Source: Autumnicola psychrophila
Lineage (GTDB): Bacteria; Bacteroidota; Bacteroidia; Flavobacteriales; Flavobacteriaceae
Length of the DNA: 64,000 nucleotides
Direction: 5' to 3'
Assembly (NCBI RefSeq): GCF_031846645.1
Contig: NZ_JAVRHN010000011.1
Span: 1-64,000, forward strand
A program made the position numbers and the translations under genes. Below are positions 26,898 to 34,852 of this stretch, one piece after another. Position 1 is the stretch's first letter. Each line of letters starts with the position of its first letter. Under the pieces are notes generated by a model. The model saw only the letters and a list, made by a program, of their open reading frames with translations. It searched no databases and was not told where the DNA came from.

Positions 26898-27662
26898 ATG
26901 GGCAAAATCATTGCTATCGCTAACCAAAAAGGAGGTGTGGGAAAAACCACAACTTCAGTAAACCTTGCCGCATCGCTGGGGGTTTTAGAAAAAAAAGTTC
27001 TACTTATTGATGCCGATCCCCAGGCAAATGCGACTTCGGGACTTGGTATTGACGTGGAAGCGGTAGAATTCGGCACTTACCAGTTGCTGGAGCATTCTGT
27101 AAAAGCCTCTAAAACCATTATGGAAACTGGATCCCCAAATCTGGACATTATTCCGGCACACATAGATCTGGTGGCTATAGAGATTGAACTGGTAGATCAG
27201 GAATCAAGAGAATACATGCTTAAAAAGGCAATTCTCCCGTTAAAGGAAAAATACGATTATATTTTAATAGACTGTGCTCCTTCGTTAGGTTTACTAACTC
27301 TTAATGCACTTACAGCTTCAGATTCTGTTATAATCCCAATTCAATGTGAATATTTTGCACTGGAAGGTCTTGGTAAGTTGCTAAATACCATAAAAAGTGT
27401 TCAGAAAATCCATAACAACAAACTGGATATTGAAGGTCTTTTGCTAACAATGTATGATTCCCGTTTAAGGTTATCCAATCAGGTGGTAGAAGAAGTTCAA
27501 AAGCATTTTGATGAAATGGTTTTTGATACAATCATCCAGCGTAATGTGCGTTTAAGTGAAGCACCAAGTTACGGGGAAAGTATTATTAATTATGATGCCG
27601 CTAGTAAAGGCGCCAGCAATTACCTGAGCCTGGCGCACGAAATTATAAAGAAAAACTCTTAG
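26898..27662 (+). CDS. parA: Chromosome partitioning ATPase ParA (Soj)
   Basis: 254 residues. The deviant Walker A KGGVGKTT lies at residues 11-18, Walker B-type YILIDCAPS at about 118, and RLSNQVVEEV and NVRLSEAPSYGESI are typical. The length is that of a chromosomal ParA without an N-terminal regulator. It moves ParB-parS complexes apart at chromosome segregation. parB follows after 3 bp. Confidence 0.97.
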   Translation: MGKIIAIANQKGGVGKTTTSVNLAASLGVLEKKVLLIDADPQANATSGLGIDVEAVEFGTYQLLEHSVKASKTIMETGSPNLDIIPAHIDLVAIEIELVDQESREYMLKKAILPLKEKYDYILIDCAPSLGLLTLNALTASDSVIIPIQCEYFALEGLGKLLNTIKSVQKIHNNKLDIEGLLLTMYDSRLRLSNQVVEEVQKHFDEMVFDTIIQRNVRLSEAPSYGESIINYDAASKGASNYLSLAHEIIKKNS

Positions 27663-27665
27663 AAG

Positions 27666-28571
27666 ATGGCGAAGGCGACGAAGAAACAAGCTCTTGGACG
27701 CGGACTTTCAGCTCTGCTAAAAGATCCTCAAAATGATATTCAATCTGCAGAAGATAAAAATGCAGACAAATTAGTAGGCCATATTGTTGAACTCGAATTA
27801 TCTTCAATAGAAGTTAATCCATTTCAGCCAAGGACCAGTTTTAACGAAGAATCATTACGGGAACTTGCATCTTCCATAAAAGAATTGGGTGTGATCCAGC
27901 CCATTACTGTAAGGAAGCTGGAATTTGACAAATATCAGCTTGTATCTGGTGAACGCAGGTACCGGGCCTCCAAACTAATTGGTCTGGAAACCGTCCCGGC
28001 TTATATACGAATTGCCAACGACCAGGAATCGCTGGAAATGGCACTGGTAGAAAATATTCAGCGTCAGGATCTTGACCCTATCGAAATCGCCCTTTCTTAT
28101 CAACGATTGATGGATGAAATTAGTCTTACCCAGGAGCAACTTAGCGATCGGGTGGGAAAAAACAGGTCGACAATTGCCAATTATCTTCGGTTGCTTAAAC
28201 TGGACCCTATTATCCAGACCGGGATGCGCGACGGATTTTTATCTATGGGACATGGACGCGCCTTAATTAATGTTGATGACCCCCAGCTACAATTAAATAT
28301 ATACGAGAAGATTCTTCAGAAATCTTTATCTGTAAGAGATACTGAAAAGCTGGTAAGGGAAATGCAGGAGGGAAATTCAAAAACTAAAGTTACTTCTCCA
28401 TCCTCTTCCGTTCCTCCTACTTTTAAAAAAGGAATTAAGGAATTTTCTGAATATTTAGGTGCAAAGGTAGATGTAAAAGTTACTAAAAAAGGTAATGGAA
28501 AACTTACCATTCCTTTTAAGTCTGAAGAAGATTTTGAACGAATCAAAAAGCTCATTCAAAGTGAAGATTAA
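27666..28571 (+). CDS. parB: Chromosome partitioning protein ParB (Spo0J)
   Basis: 301 residues. ParB/Srx N-terminal domain (about 40-130: NPFQPR, SIKELGVIQPITV, and the CTP-binding GERRYRAS and ENIQRQDL), helix-turn-helix (LSDRVGKNRSTIANYLRLLKL) for parS binding, and a C-terminal dimerisation domain (about 245-301). The basic N-terminal leader (KKQALGRGLSALL) is the usual ParA-contact segment. It overlaps the DUF5683 gene by 11 bp. Confidence 0.97.
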   Translation: MAKATKKQALGRGLSALLKDPQNDIQSAEDKNADKLVGHIVELELSSIEVNPFQPRTSFNEESLRELASSIKELGVIQPITVRKLEFDKYQLVSGERRYRASKLIGLETVPAYIRIANDQESLEMALVENIQRQDLDPIEIALSYQRLMDEISLTQEQLSDRVGKNRSTIANYLRLLKLDPIIQTGMRDGFLSMGHGRALINVDDPQLQLNIYEKILQKSLSVRDTEKLVREMQEGNSKTKVTSPSSSVPPTFKKGIKEFSEYLGAKVDVKVTKKGNGKLTIPFKSEEDFERIKKLIQSED

Positions 28572-29145
28572 AACGTTCATTTTAACAGGAATTTTCTTTC
28601 TGACTTTTTCAGCAGTAACTTTTGCGCAGGAAGATTCACTTGTTGTTGAACGTCGGGGGCTTACGGATGCTCCTCTGCCTGATCCCGGAGACTACGAACC
28701 TTATAATCCCCTTGCTCCTGCCAAGGCCGCCTTTTATTCAGCAATCTTACCTGGTTTAGGACAAGCCTACAATGGCCGCTACTGGAAAATTCCTATTGCT
28801 TATGCCGGATTAGGGGTGGGAGTCTACTTTTATTTAGATAATAAGGAGCAGTACAACAGGTACAGAGATGCTTATAAAGATAGATTAGCGGGAAGGGAAG
28901 ACGAATTTTTAGACCGGATTTCCCTCGACAGGCTGGTAGATGCACAGCAATTTTATCAGCGTAATATGGAAATTTCTATATTGGTAATAGCCGGTGTATA
29001 TATTCTGAACATTATAGATGCAAATGTAGATGCCCACCTTCAGCAATTTAATGTGAGTGAGGATCTTTCTTTTAAACCAAACATGGATTTTAATACCATT
29101 AATGGAAAAACAAATTACGGATTATCTTTAAATTTTAAATTTTAA
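28561..29145 (+). CDS. DUF5683 membrane/envelope protein
   Basis: 194 residues from GTG 28561, which gives a clean signal peptide (KIKTFILTGIFFLTFSAVTFAQ). A longer frame from 28495 would overlap parB by 77 bp and is unlikely. The middle part has AAFYSAILPGLGQAYNG and a hydrophobic helix, then a second helix around SILVIAGVYILNIIDA, the pattern of the DUF5683 family found in Bacteroidota beside parB. The function is unknown. It ends with a TAATG overlap onto dapB. Confidence 0.88.
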   Translation: MKIKTFILTGIFFLTFSAVTFAQEDSLVVERRGLTDAPLPDPGDYEPYNPLAPAKAAFYSAILPGLGQAYNGRYWKIPIAYAGLGVGVYFYLDNKEQYNRYRDAYKDRLAGREDEFLDRISLDRLVDAQQFYQRNMEISILVIAGVYILNIIDANVDAHLQQFNVSEDLSFKPNMDFNTINGKTNYGLSLNFKF

Positions 29146-29858
29146 TGAAAATAGCACTATTAGGTTACGGAAAAATGGGAAAAGCAATTGAGGAAATTGC
29201 GTTAAACAGGGGACACGAAATTGTGCTAAGGGTATCTGAAGACATAGAAGCTTACAATCTCGAAGAACTGGAAATAGATGCAGCAATAGACTTCAGTATT
29301 CCGAAAGCAGCTTATAAAAACATTACTACGGCTTTTAAAACTAAAATTCCTGTAGTTTGCGGTACCACAGGATGGCTTGATGACTATGAAAAAGTAACGG
29401 AAGTTTGTAAAGAAGAAGATTCCGCATTTCTTTACGCCTCCAACTTTAGCCTTGGGGTAAATGTCTTTTTTGAACTGAACAAAAAGCTGGCCCACATGAT
29501 GAAGGGTCTGGATGATTATGCAGTAGAAATTGAAGAGATTCATCATACCGAAAAACTTGATGCTCCCAGTGGCACTGCGATTAGTCTTGCGCAACAGATA
29601 ATTGCAGAGAACCCTAAGAAAAATGGATGGCAGTTGGATCATGCAGATAAGGATGAAATTCCCGTTTACGCGAAGCGTATAAAAGATGTACCCGGCACCC
29701 ATACCGTCTCTTACAAATCAAAAATTGATACAATAGAAATTATGCACATGGCAAAGTCCAGGCAGGGTTTCGCACTTGGAGCAGTTATTGCTGCCGAATG
29801 GCTCAAAGATAAAAAAGGTGTATTTACTATGAGAGATGTACTCTCCAGCCTGTTTTAA
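29145..29858 (+). CDS. dapB: 4-hydroxy-tetrahydrodipicolinate reductase
   Basis: 237 residues; the NAD(P)H-dependent step of lysine and diaminopimelate synthesis, hence needed for peptidoglycan. Nucleotide motif LLGYGKMGKAI at residues 4-14, GTTGW at about 75, and the substrate/catalytic EEIHHTEKLDAPSGTA at about 128-143. Start codon overlaps the DUF5683 stop by 1 bp. Confidence 0.96.
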   Translation: MKIALLGYGKMGKAIEEIALNRGHEIVLRVSEDIEAYNLEELEIDAAIDFSIPKAAYKNITTAFKTKIPVVCGTTGWLDDYEKVTEVCKEEDSAFLYASNFSLGVNVFFELNKKLAHMMKGLDDYAVEIEEIHHTEKLDAPSGTAISLAQQIIAENPKKNGWQLDHADKDEIPVYAKRIKDVPGTHTVSYKSKIDTIEIMHMAKSRQGFALGAVIAAEWLKDKKGVFTMRDVLSSLF

Positions 29859-29914
29859 TATTTTTAGTAACAATTCGGTTGAATAAGACACCTATAACAG
29901 CAAACAACTAGATT

Positions 29915-31483
29915 ATGACGTTTACAGAATGGTTTCTGTTTTTCCTGTTCATCCAGGTAATCCACTTTTTTGGTACATGGAAGCTTTATCAAAAGGCAGG
30001 AAGACAGGCATGGGAAGCCGCAATTCCTATATACAATGCGGTAATATTGATGAAGATTATTAATCGCCCATGGTGGTGGGTTATTCTCCTCTTTATTCCC
30101 ATCGTAAATCTTATTATGTTTCCTGTAATTTGGGTCGAAACTGTGAGAAGTTTTGGACGCCATTCTACTACAGATACCTGGCTGGCAATGTTGACATTAG
30201 GCTTTTATATCTATTATGTCAATTACGCTGCTGATGTTACCTATATAGAAGACAGAAGCCTGCAGCCAAGAACAGCAACTGGCGAATGGATAAGTTCTGT
30301 TCTTTTTGCCGTTATTGCCGCAACTATAGTGCACACATACGTGATGCAGCCTTTTACCATTCCTACTTCCTCTTTGGAAAAGACATTGCTGGTGGGAGAC
30401 TTCCTTTTTGTTAGCAAGTTCCATTACGGCGCCAGGATACCAAAAACGGCTGTAGCTTTTCCTATGGTACATGATACTATTCCTTTTTTCGGAATAAAAT
30501 CTTACCTAAACAACCCGCAGATTCCATATATGCGTCTCCCTGGATTTGAAAAAATTGAAAGGAACGATATTGTGGTTTTTAACTGGCCCGTTGATACGGT
30601 AAGGCAGTTCTTTGACCGTTCTAATCAGCACTTTGATAAACCGATAGACAAGAAGTCAAATTATGTAAAACGTGCTGTTGGTGTTCCTGGCGATTCTTTA
30701 AGTATTATTGATGGAAGGGTCCATATTAACGGCGAACGTTTACAACTTCCCGGCCGGGCAAAAATTCAATACACTTATTTTGGACAAACCAAAGGCCAGG
30801 GATTTAGTCCGCAATACATGTATCAGGAACTAGACATTACCGATGGCTATAGCTATGATCCCGCAACAAACAGATTTGTAATAAGGGCGCTTACAGAGGA
30901 AGGTTTCCAAAGATTAAAAAACCATCCCAACGTTGCTTCTATTGAACGTTATGTGGATTCTGCTGGAACCAAACTTTCTTCTATTTTTCCCAACAACAAC
31001 AAACTCAATTGGAATTCTGACAATATGGGGCCTATATATATTCCGAAGGAAGGGGTTACTGTGGAAATTAATCAGAAAACAATGCCTTTTTACAAACGAA
31101 TTATCGAAACCTATGAAGGCTACGAGATGGAGCAGGATAATGTGCTGACATTAAACGGAAATAGAGTGCTTCTAAATGGAAATGAAATTGACTCCTATAC
31201 CTTCAAACAGAATTATTACTGGATGATGGGAGACAACCGTAATAATAGTGAAGATAGTAGGTTCTGGGGATTTGTACCCGAAAATCACGTTGTCGGAAAA
31301 CCGGTGTTTATCTGGTTTAGCTGGGACACAAATGCTTCAGGGATTATGAATAAAATCAGGTGGGACAGGGTATTTACAACAGTTCGTGGACAGGGGACAC
31401 CGGTTTCGTACCTACCATACGCGCTTATGATCGTTGTGGTGCTAATTGCCTTCAATTATTTTAGAAAAAGGAGAAATTCTTAA
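29915..31483 (+). CDS. lepB: Signal peptidase I with N-terminal membrane extension
   Basis: 522 residues, far longer than E. coli LepB (324). About the first 120 residues form extra transmembrane helices (DUF5684-like) before the usual helix and catalytic region. The nucleophile is S153 in IPTSSLEKTL, where the normally conserved Met after it is Leu and the Pro is Lys. The general-base lysine is K252 in YVKRAVGVPGDS. GDNRNNSEDSRFWG closes the active site, after an insertion of about 150 residues relative to E. coli. A C-terminal helix follows. It removes signal peptides from Sec and Tat cargo. wbqC is 6 bp downstream. Confidence 0.95.
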   Translation: MTFTEWFLFFLFIQVIHFFGTWKLYQKAGRQAWEAAIPIYNAVILMKIINRPWWWVILLFIPIVNLIMFPVIWVETVRSFGRHSTTDTWLAMLTLGFYIYYVNYAADVTYIEDRSLQPRTATGEWISSVLFAVIAATIVHTYVMQPFTIPTSSLEKTLLVGDFLFVSKFHYGARIPKTAVAFPMVHDTIPFFGIKSYLNNPQIPYMRLPGFEKIERNDIVVFNWPVDTVRQFFDRSNQHFDKPIDKKSNYVKRAVGVPGDSLSIIDGRVHINGERLQLPGRAKIQYTYFGQTKGQGFSPQYMYQELDITDGYSYDPATNRFVIRALTEEGFQRLKNHPNVASIERYVDSAGTKLSSIFPNNNKLNWNSDNMGPIYIPKEGVTVEINQKTMPFYKRIIETYEGYEMEQDNVLTLNGNRVLLNGNEIDSYTFKQNYYWMMGDNRNNSEDSRFWGFVPENHVVGKPVFIWFSWDTNASGIMNKIRWDRVFTTVRGQGTPVSYLPYALMIVVVLIAFNYFRKRRNS

Positions 31484-31489
31484 ATCAAC

Positions 31490-32125
31490 ATGAATATTCT
31501 TCTGCATCCTGCATACTTTGGTTCAATTTCCCAGTATGTCCAACTGGTAAGGGCAGAGAGAGTGGTTTTTGAAAATGAAGACAACTATCAGAAGCAGACG
31601 TACCGTAACAGAATGTATATTTACGATTCCAACGGTAAACTGCTACTCAACATCCCAATAAAACATTCTTCTTCTTTAGGATTAAACACTAAAGATAACA
31701 GGCACCAAAAATACAGGGACGTTCTTATTGAAAACGATTTTGAATGGCAGAAACAACACTGGAGAGCTTTAAAAGCATCATACCAAACTTCTCCTTTTTT
31801 TGAATTTTATGAAGATGATCTATATCCCCTGTACCACAAAGAATTCAAATATTTATTAGATTTTAATTATGCCTGCCTCGATTTTGTACTGGAAAGCCTC
31901 CAATTGGACATTAATATTGAGAAAACTTCAGAATATATTTTAAACCCAAAAGATCTTCAGGATTACCGGAATCTTATTGACGCCAAATCCAGAACAACTT
32001 TCAGCAATAGCCGTTATCCACAGGTTTTTGAACCTAAAAATGGTTTCATTCCAAATTTGGCAATTATCGACCTACTGTTTAATGAGGGACCTAACAGTCT
32101 CTCGTATTTAGAAAAAGAAGGATAA
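31490..32125 (+). CDS. WbqC family protein
   Basis: 211 residues beginning HPAYFGSISQYVQL and continuing with ENEDNYQKQTYRNRMYI and LLLNIPIKH, the pattern of the WbqC-like family (PF08889). Family members occur in O-antigen clusters and, in Bacteroidota, next to lepB; their biochemistry is not settled, though some are linked to amino-sugar modification. It is soluble. It converges on the EEP gene with only a 7-bp gap and no terminator. Confidence 0.88.
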   Translation: MNILLHPAYFGSISQYVQLVRAERVVFENEDNYQKQTYRNRMYIYDSNGKLLLNIPIKHSSSLGLNTKDNRHQKYRDVLIENDFEWQKQHWRALKASYQTSPFFEFYEDDLYPLYHKEFKYLLDFNYACLDFVLESLQLDINIEKTSEYILNPKDLQDYRNLIDAKSRTTFSNSRYPQVFEPKNGFIPNLAIIDLLFNEGPNSLSYLEKEG

Positions 32126-32132
32126 TTAAATG

Positions 32133-33176
32133 TTATTCTGAAGACAAGGATAATATGGCCTTAATAGGAAAATGATCTGAAAAGAAAACTTCAGTAGTTT
32201 CAAAAGACAGCACTTCTATTGACTCATCAGGCAGAATGAAATCTATTCTTAGCGGGAAATAATCAAAATCAAAGGTTCTTCCAAAGCCACTCCCCGCTTC
32301 TTTATATGCGTCCTTTAATCCAGATCCTTCAGAACGAAGCTCCCTGTAGATATAGGAATAAGCCGTATTATTGAAATCTCCCAGAACTATGACCTTATGC
32401 GGAGTATTTCTTATCACCTCCAGGACAAGTTCTACCTGTTCCTGCTGAACAGCAAATGTTTGTCCCATTCCCAAGAAGACTCTTTTTGAACTTTCCTTCT
32501 CAATATTTCCTATATCAGGCTTTACACTGAAGGATTGAAGATGAATATTGATTACACGCAGGGTATCATTTTTAACAACAATATCTGCATAAACTCCGTT
32601 ATTGTTGCTGGCCGAATCAAAATTAAGAGAAACTGTTTTTATAATGGGATATTTTGAAAGAATGGCCAAACCGAATTCAGCGTTTTCAGTTTTCATTTTG
32701 ATGTATTTATAAGGATAGCGCTCTGCGATTTTCATCTCCCCGTTATAATACTCCTGAAAAGCCACAATATCGGGATCCTCTTTTGCTATAAAAGCACCAA
32801 TATTTTTGGGTGTCATTTCCCTTTCTTCCTTAGAACTTAGATAATGATTAAAATGCCGTACATTATAGCTCATCACCTCCAGACCATCAATCTCCTCTTC
32901 ATCTGAAGCATCGACTTCATAAATAGAACTTACATGATTAAAGCCAAGAAGTAAAGTTATAAGTGGTAGCCAAATCTGTTTTTTAAGTTTTATCAACCAA
33001 TAAATCAAAAAAACCATATTAATCATGATGAGCAAAGGCACACCAAGACTCAGGACAGATAGCAATGCGAATTCCCTTGGAGGAATAAATGGCAGGATAT
33101 ACGAAACCAGCAAAGCAGCTGCGAGGAGCGAGTTTAAAAGAAAGATAAACTTATCAAACCAGTTTAAATTTTTCAT
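32133..33176 (-). CDS. Membrane-anchored endonuclease/exonuclease/phosphatase family protein
   Basis: 347 residues. Three N-terminal transmembrane helices (about 8-30, 36-60, 65-85) precede an EEP domain with MSYNVRHFNHY, VAFQEYY, VLGDFNNTAYS and SDHFPI, which supply the Asn, Glu, Asp and His of the metal-dependent phosphoesterase site. The domain probably lies on the outer face of the inner membrane. The substrate is unknown; lipids, nucleic acids or phosphoproteins are possible. Its ATG abuts the stop of the upstream rhomboid gene. Confidence 0.9.
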   Translation of the reverse strand: MKNLNWFDKFIFLLNSLLAAALLVSYILPFIPPREFALLSVLSLGVPLLIMINMVFLIYWLIKLKKQIWLPLITLLLGFNHVSSIYEVDASDEEEIDGLEVMSYNVRHFNHYLSSKEEREMTPKNIGAFIAKEDPDIVAFQEYYNGEMKIAERYPYKYIKMKTENAEFGLAILSKYPIIKTVSLNFDSASNNNGVYADIVVKNDTLRVINIHLQSFSVKPDIGNIEKESSKRVFLGMGQTFAVQQEQVELVLEVIRNTPHKVIVLGDFNNTAYSYIYRELRSEGSGLKDAYKEAGSGFGRTFDFDYFPLRIDFILPDESIEVLSFETTEVFFSDHFPIKAILSLSSE

Positions 33177-34088
33177 TTAATCATCTTTACCAGCCTGAAA
33201 AAGAAAGTCTTTTTCGGCCTTACTAAGGCTATCATAACCGCTTTTACTGATCTTATCCAGGATAGCATCAATTCTTTTCTGCTTTTCATCCTTATCAAGT
33301 CGTCCTGAACGGCTACGCGAGGAAGAAGACGTTGCTGCCGACTTTTTCGTGGTTCTGTGGACGGTCTTCATTCTGGCTTTCTTCTCTTTAGGCTTAAATA
33401 AATTTGCAATACTATCCATTATACCTTCAAACCAACTTCCAATATCGTTGCCCTTTTGTAACTGCGCGGTGTAAATATATCCCAGCATCGCTCCGCCAAG
33501 ATGGGCCAAATGCCCTCCAGCATTACCCATAGGAATCTGAATAACATCCAGAGCTATCAGAAAGGCTGCAATCCACCAGAATTTTATACTGCCAAGAATA
33601 AGCAATCTCACACGCATATGGGGAACGTGCGATGCTATCCCAACTAAAACTGCCATAACACCCGCCGAAGCACCCATTAAATAGGATTTTCCCGTACCTT
33701 GAAAGGCCGGGAATAAGTTATAGCTAAGCATGTAAATAAGGGCACCAACAATAACGCCCAGGAAATAATAATTAAGAAGCCTCTTTGGGGAAAAGAAATT
33801 TAAAAAATAAACTCCAGAAAAGTATAGAATGAGCATATTCCCCAGGATATGCCAAATACCACTATGCAGGAAAGAATAGGTTATAATAGACCATGGCTTA
33901 AACAGGAACTCCCCTGCATCTTTTGGAAAGGCAAACCACTCCACCAGGAAATCTGAAGGTATCTGAAACAGATAAGTAATCGTTCTGAACAGAAAGAAAA
34001 GCAAAAAGACCATTACATTTACAGCTATAAGCTTTTCTGTAACCGTAGCGGTCTGGATCTTGTATTTAAACTTATCTGATGGTCTCAT
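33177..34088 (-). CDS. Rhomboid family intramembrane serine protease (second of a pair)
   Basis: 303 residues with about six transmembrane helices. The catalytic Ser lies in GASAGVMAVLV and the His in GGHLAHLGGAMLGY. WHILGNMLILYFSG gives the first-loop/TM2 signature. A basic and Ser-rich tail (about 235-303) follows, ending in a short helical segment (SLSKAEKDFLFQAGKDD), as in many Bacteroidota rhomboids. Substrates are unknown. It lies 2 bp after the other rhomboid gene. Confidence 0.93.
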   Translation of the reverse strand: MRPSDKFKYKIQTATVTEKLIAVNVMVFLLFFLFRTITYLFQIPSDFLVEWFAFPKDAGEFLFKPWSIITYSFLHSGIWHILGNMLILYFSGVYFLNFFSPKRLLNYYFLGVIVGALIYMLSYNLFPAFQGTGKSYLMGASAGVMAVLVGIASHVPHMRVRLLILGSIKFWWIAAFLIALDVIQIPMGNAGGHLAHLGGAMLGYIYTAQLQKGNDIGSWFEGIMDSIANLFKPKEKKARMKTVHRTTKKSAATSSSSRSRSGRLDKDEKQKRIDAILDKISKSGYDSLSKAEKDFLFQAGKDD

Positions 34089-34090
34089 CC

Positions 34091-34852
34091 TTAATCCCAG
34101 CGATTTTGATTAAACTGATTTTTTCTCCAGTACCAAATCATTATAAATCCAAATAAAGCACCTCCAACGTGCGCAAAATGTGCTATTCCTCCTCCAAAGA
34201 GAGAATATCCTGTAAAACCGGAAAATAGATCCAGCGCAATTAATCCGGGAATAAAATATTTTGCTTTGATAGGAACCGGAACAAAAAGTAAAAACAGCTC
34301 TACATTGGGAAACATCATTCCAAAGGCTACCAAAATACCATAGATAGCGCCAGAAGCTCCAACAGCAGAACTTGAATATGCCTGCATCATTGCCTGAATA
34401 GATTCCTGGTCTACCCCTTCCGGAATGCCGTACTGGCTTGTGCGCATTATACTTTCAAACGAACTGCCAAGCCATTCATTAATTTCTGCTACACTATAGC
34501 CGGCATCAAGCAGCTCATTAAAACCATTTTGATAGGCAAGATAATTTACCAGCGTATGAAGGATAATCGCACCTAAACCTGAAGAAAAATAAAAGAAAAG
34601 GAACTTCCCTTGTCCCATCATTTGTTCTATTGGACTCCCAAAGGCCCAAAGGGCATACATATTAAACAGAATGTGCATAAAGCTCCCATGCATAAACATA
34701 TGCGTAACCAACTGCCATATTTCAAAATTTTCATTCTTAAAAAACCAAAGCGCAAAGAGCTGAATACTATAATTACCAAGAAGTTGACTACCAACAAAAA
34801 CAAGGACATTGATAATCAATAATACTTTTACAGTTTCGGTAATTCTTCCCAT
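34091..34852 (-). CDS. Rhomboid family intramembrane serine protease (first of a pair)
   Basis: 253 residues. The catalytic Ser lies in GASGAIYGILVAFG and the His in HFAHVGGALFGF; MHILFNMYALWAFG gives the family TM2 signature. Unlike its neighbour it has no long C-terminal tail, but it has an extended loop (about 105-150). It begins directly at the mutL stop and is followed by the second rhomboid after 2 bp, so mutL, both rhomboids and the EEP gene form one tight operon. Confidence 0.94.
   Translation of the reverse strand: MGRITETVKVLLIINVLVFVGSQLLGNYSIQLFALWFFKNENFEIWQLVTHMFMHGSFMHILFNMYALWAFGSPIEQMMGQGKFLFFYFSSGLGAIILHTLVNYLAYQNGFNELLDAGYSVAEINEWLGSSFESIMRTSQYGIPEGVDQESIQAMMQAYSSSAVGASGAIYGILVAFGMMFPNVELFLLFVPVPIKAKYFIPGLIALDLFSGFTGYSLFGGGIAHFAHVGGALFGFIMIWYWRKNQFNQNRWD

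Noticed and set aside
29226..29702. 158-codon frame antisense to dapB
   Set aside because: Shadow of dapB; Phe- and Ile-rich as expected of the reverse of AT-rich coding DNA.
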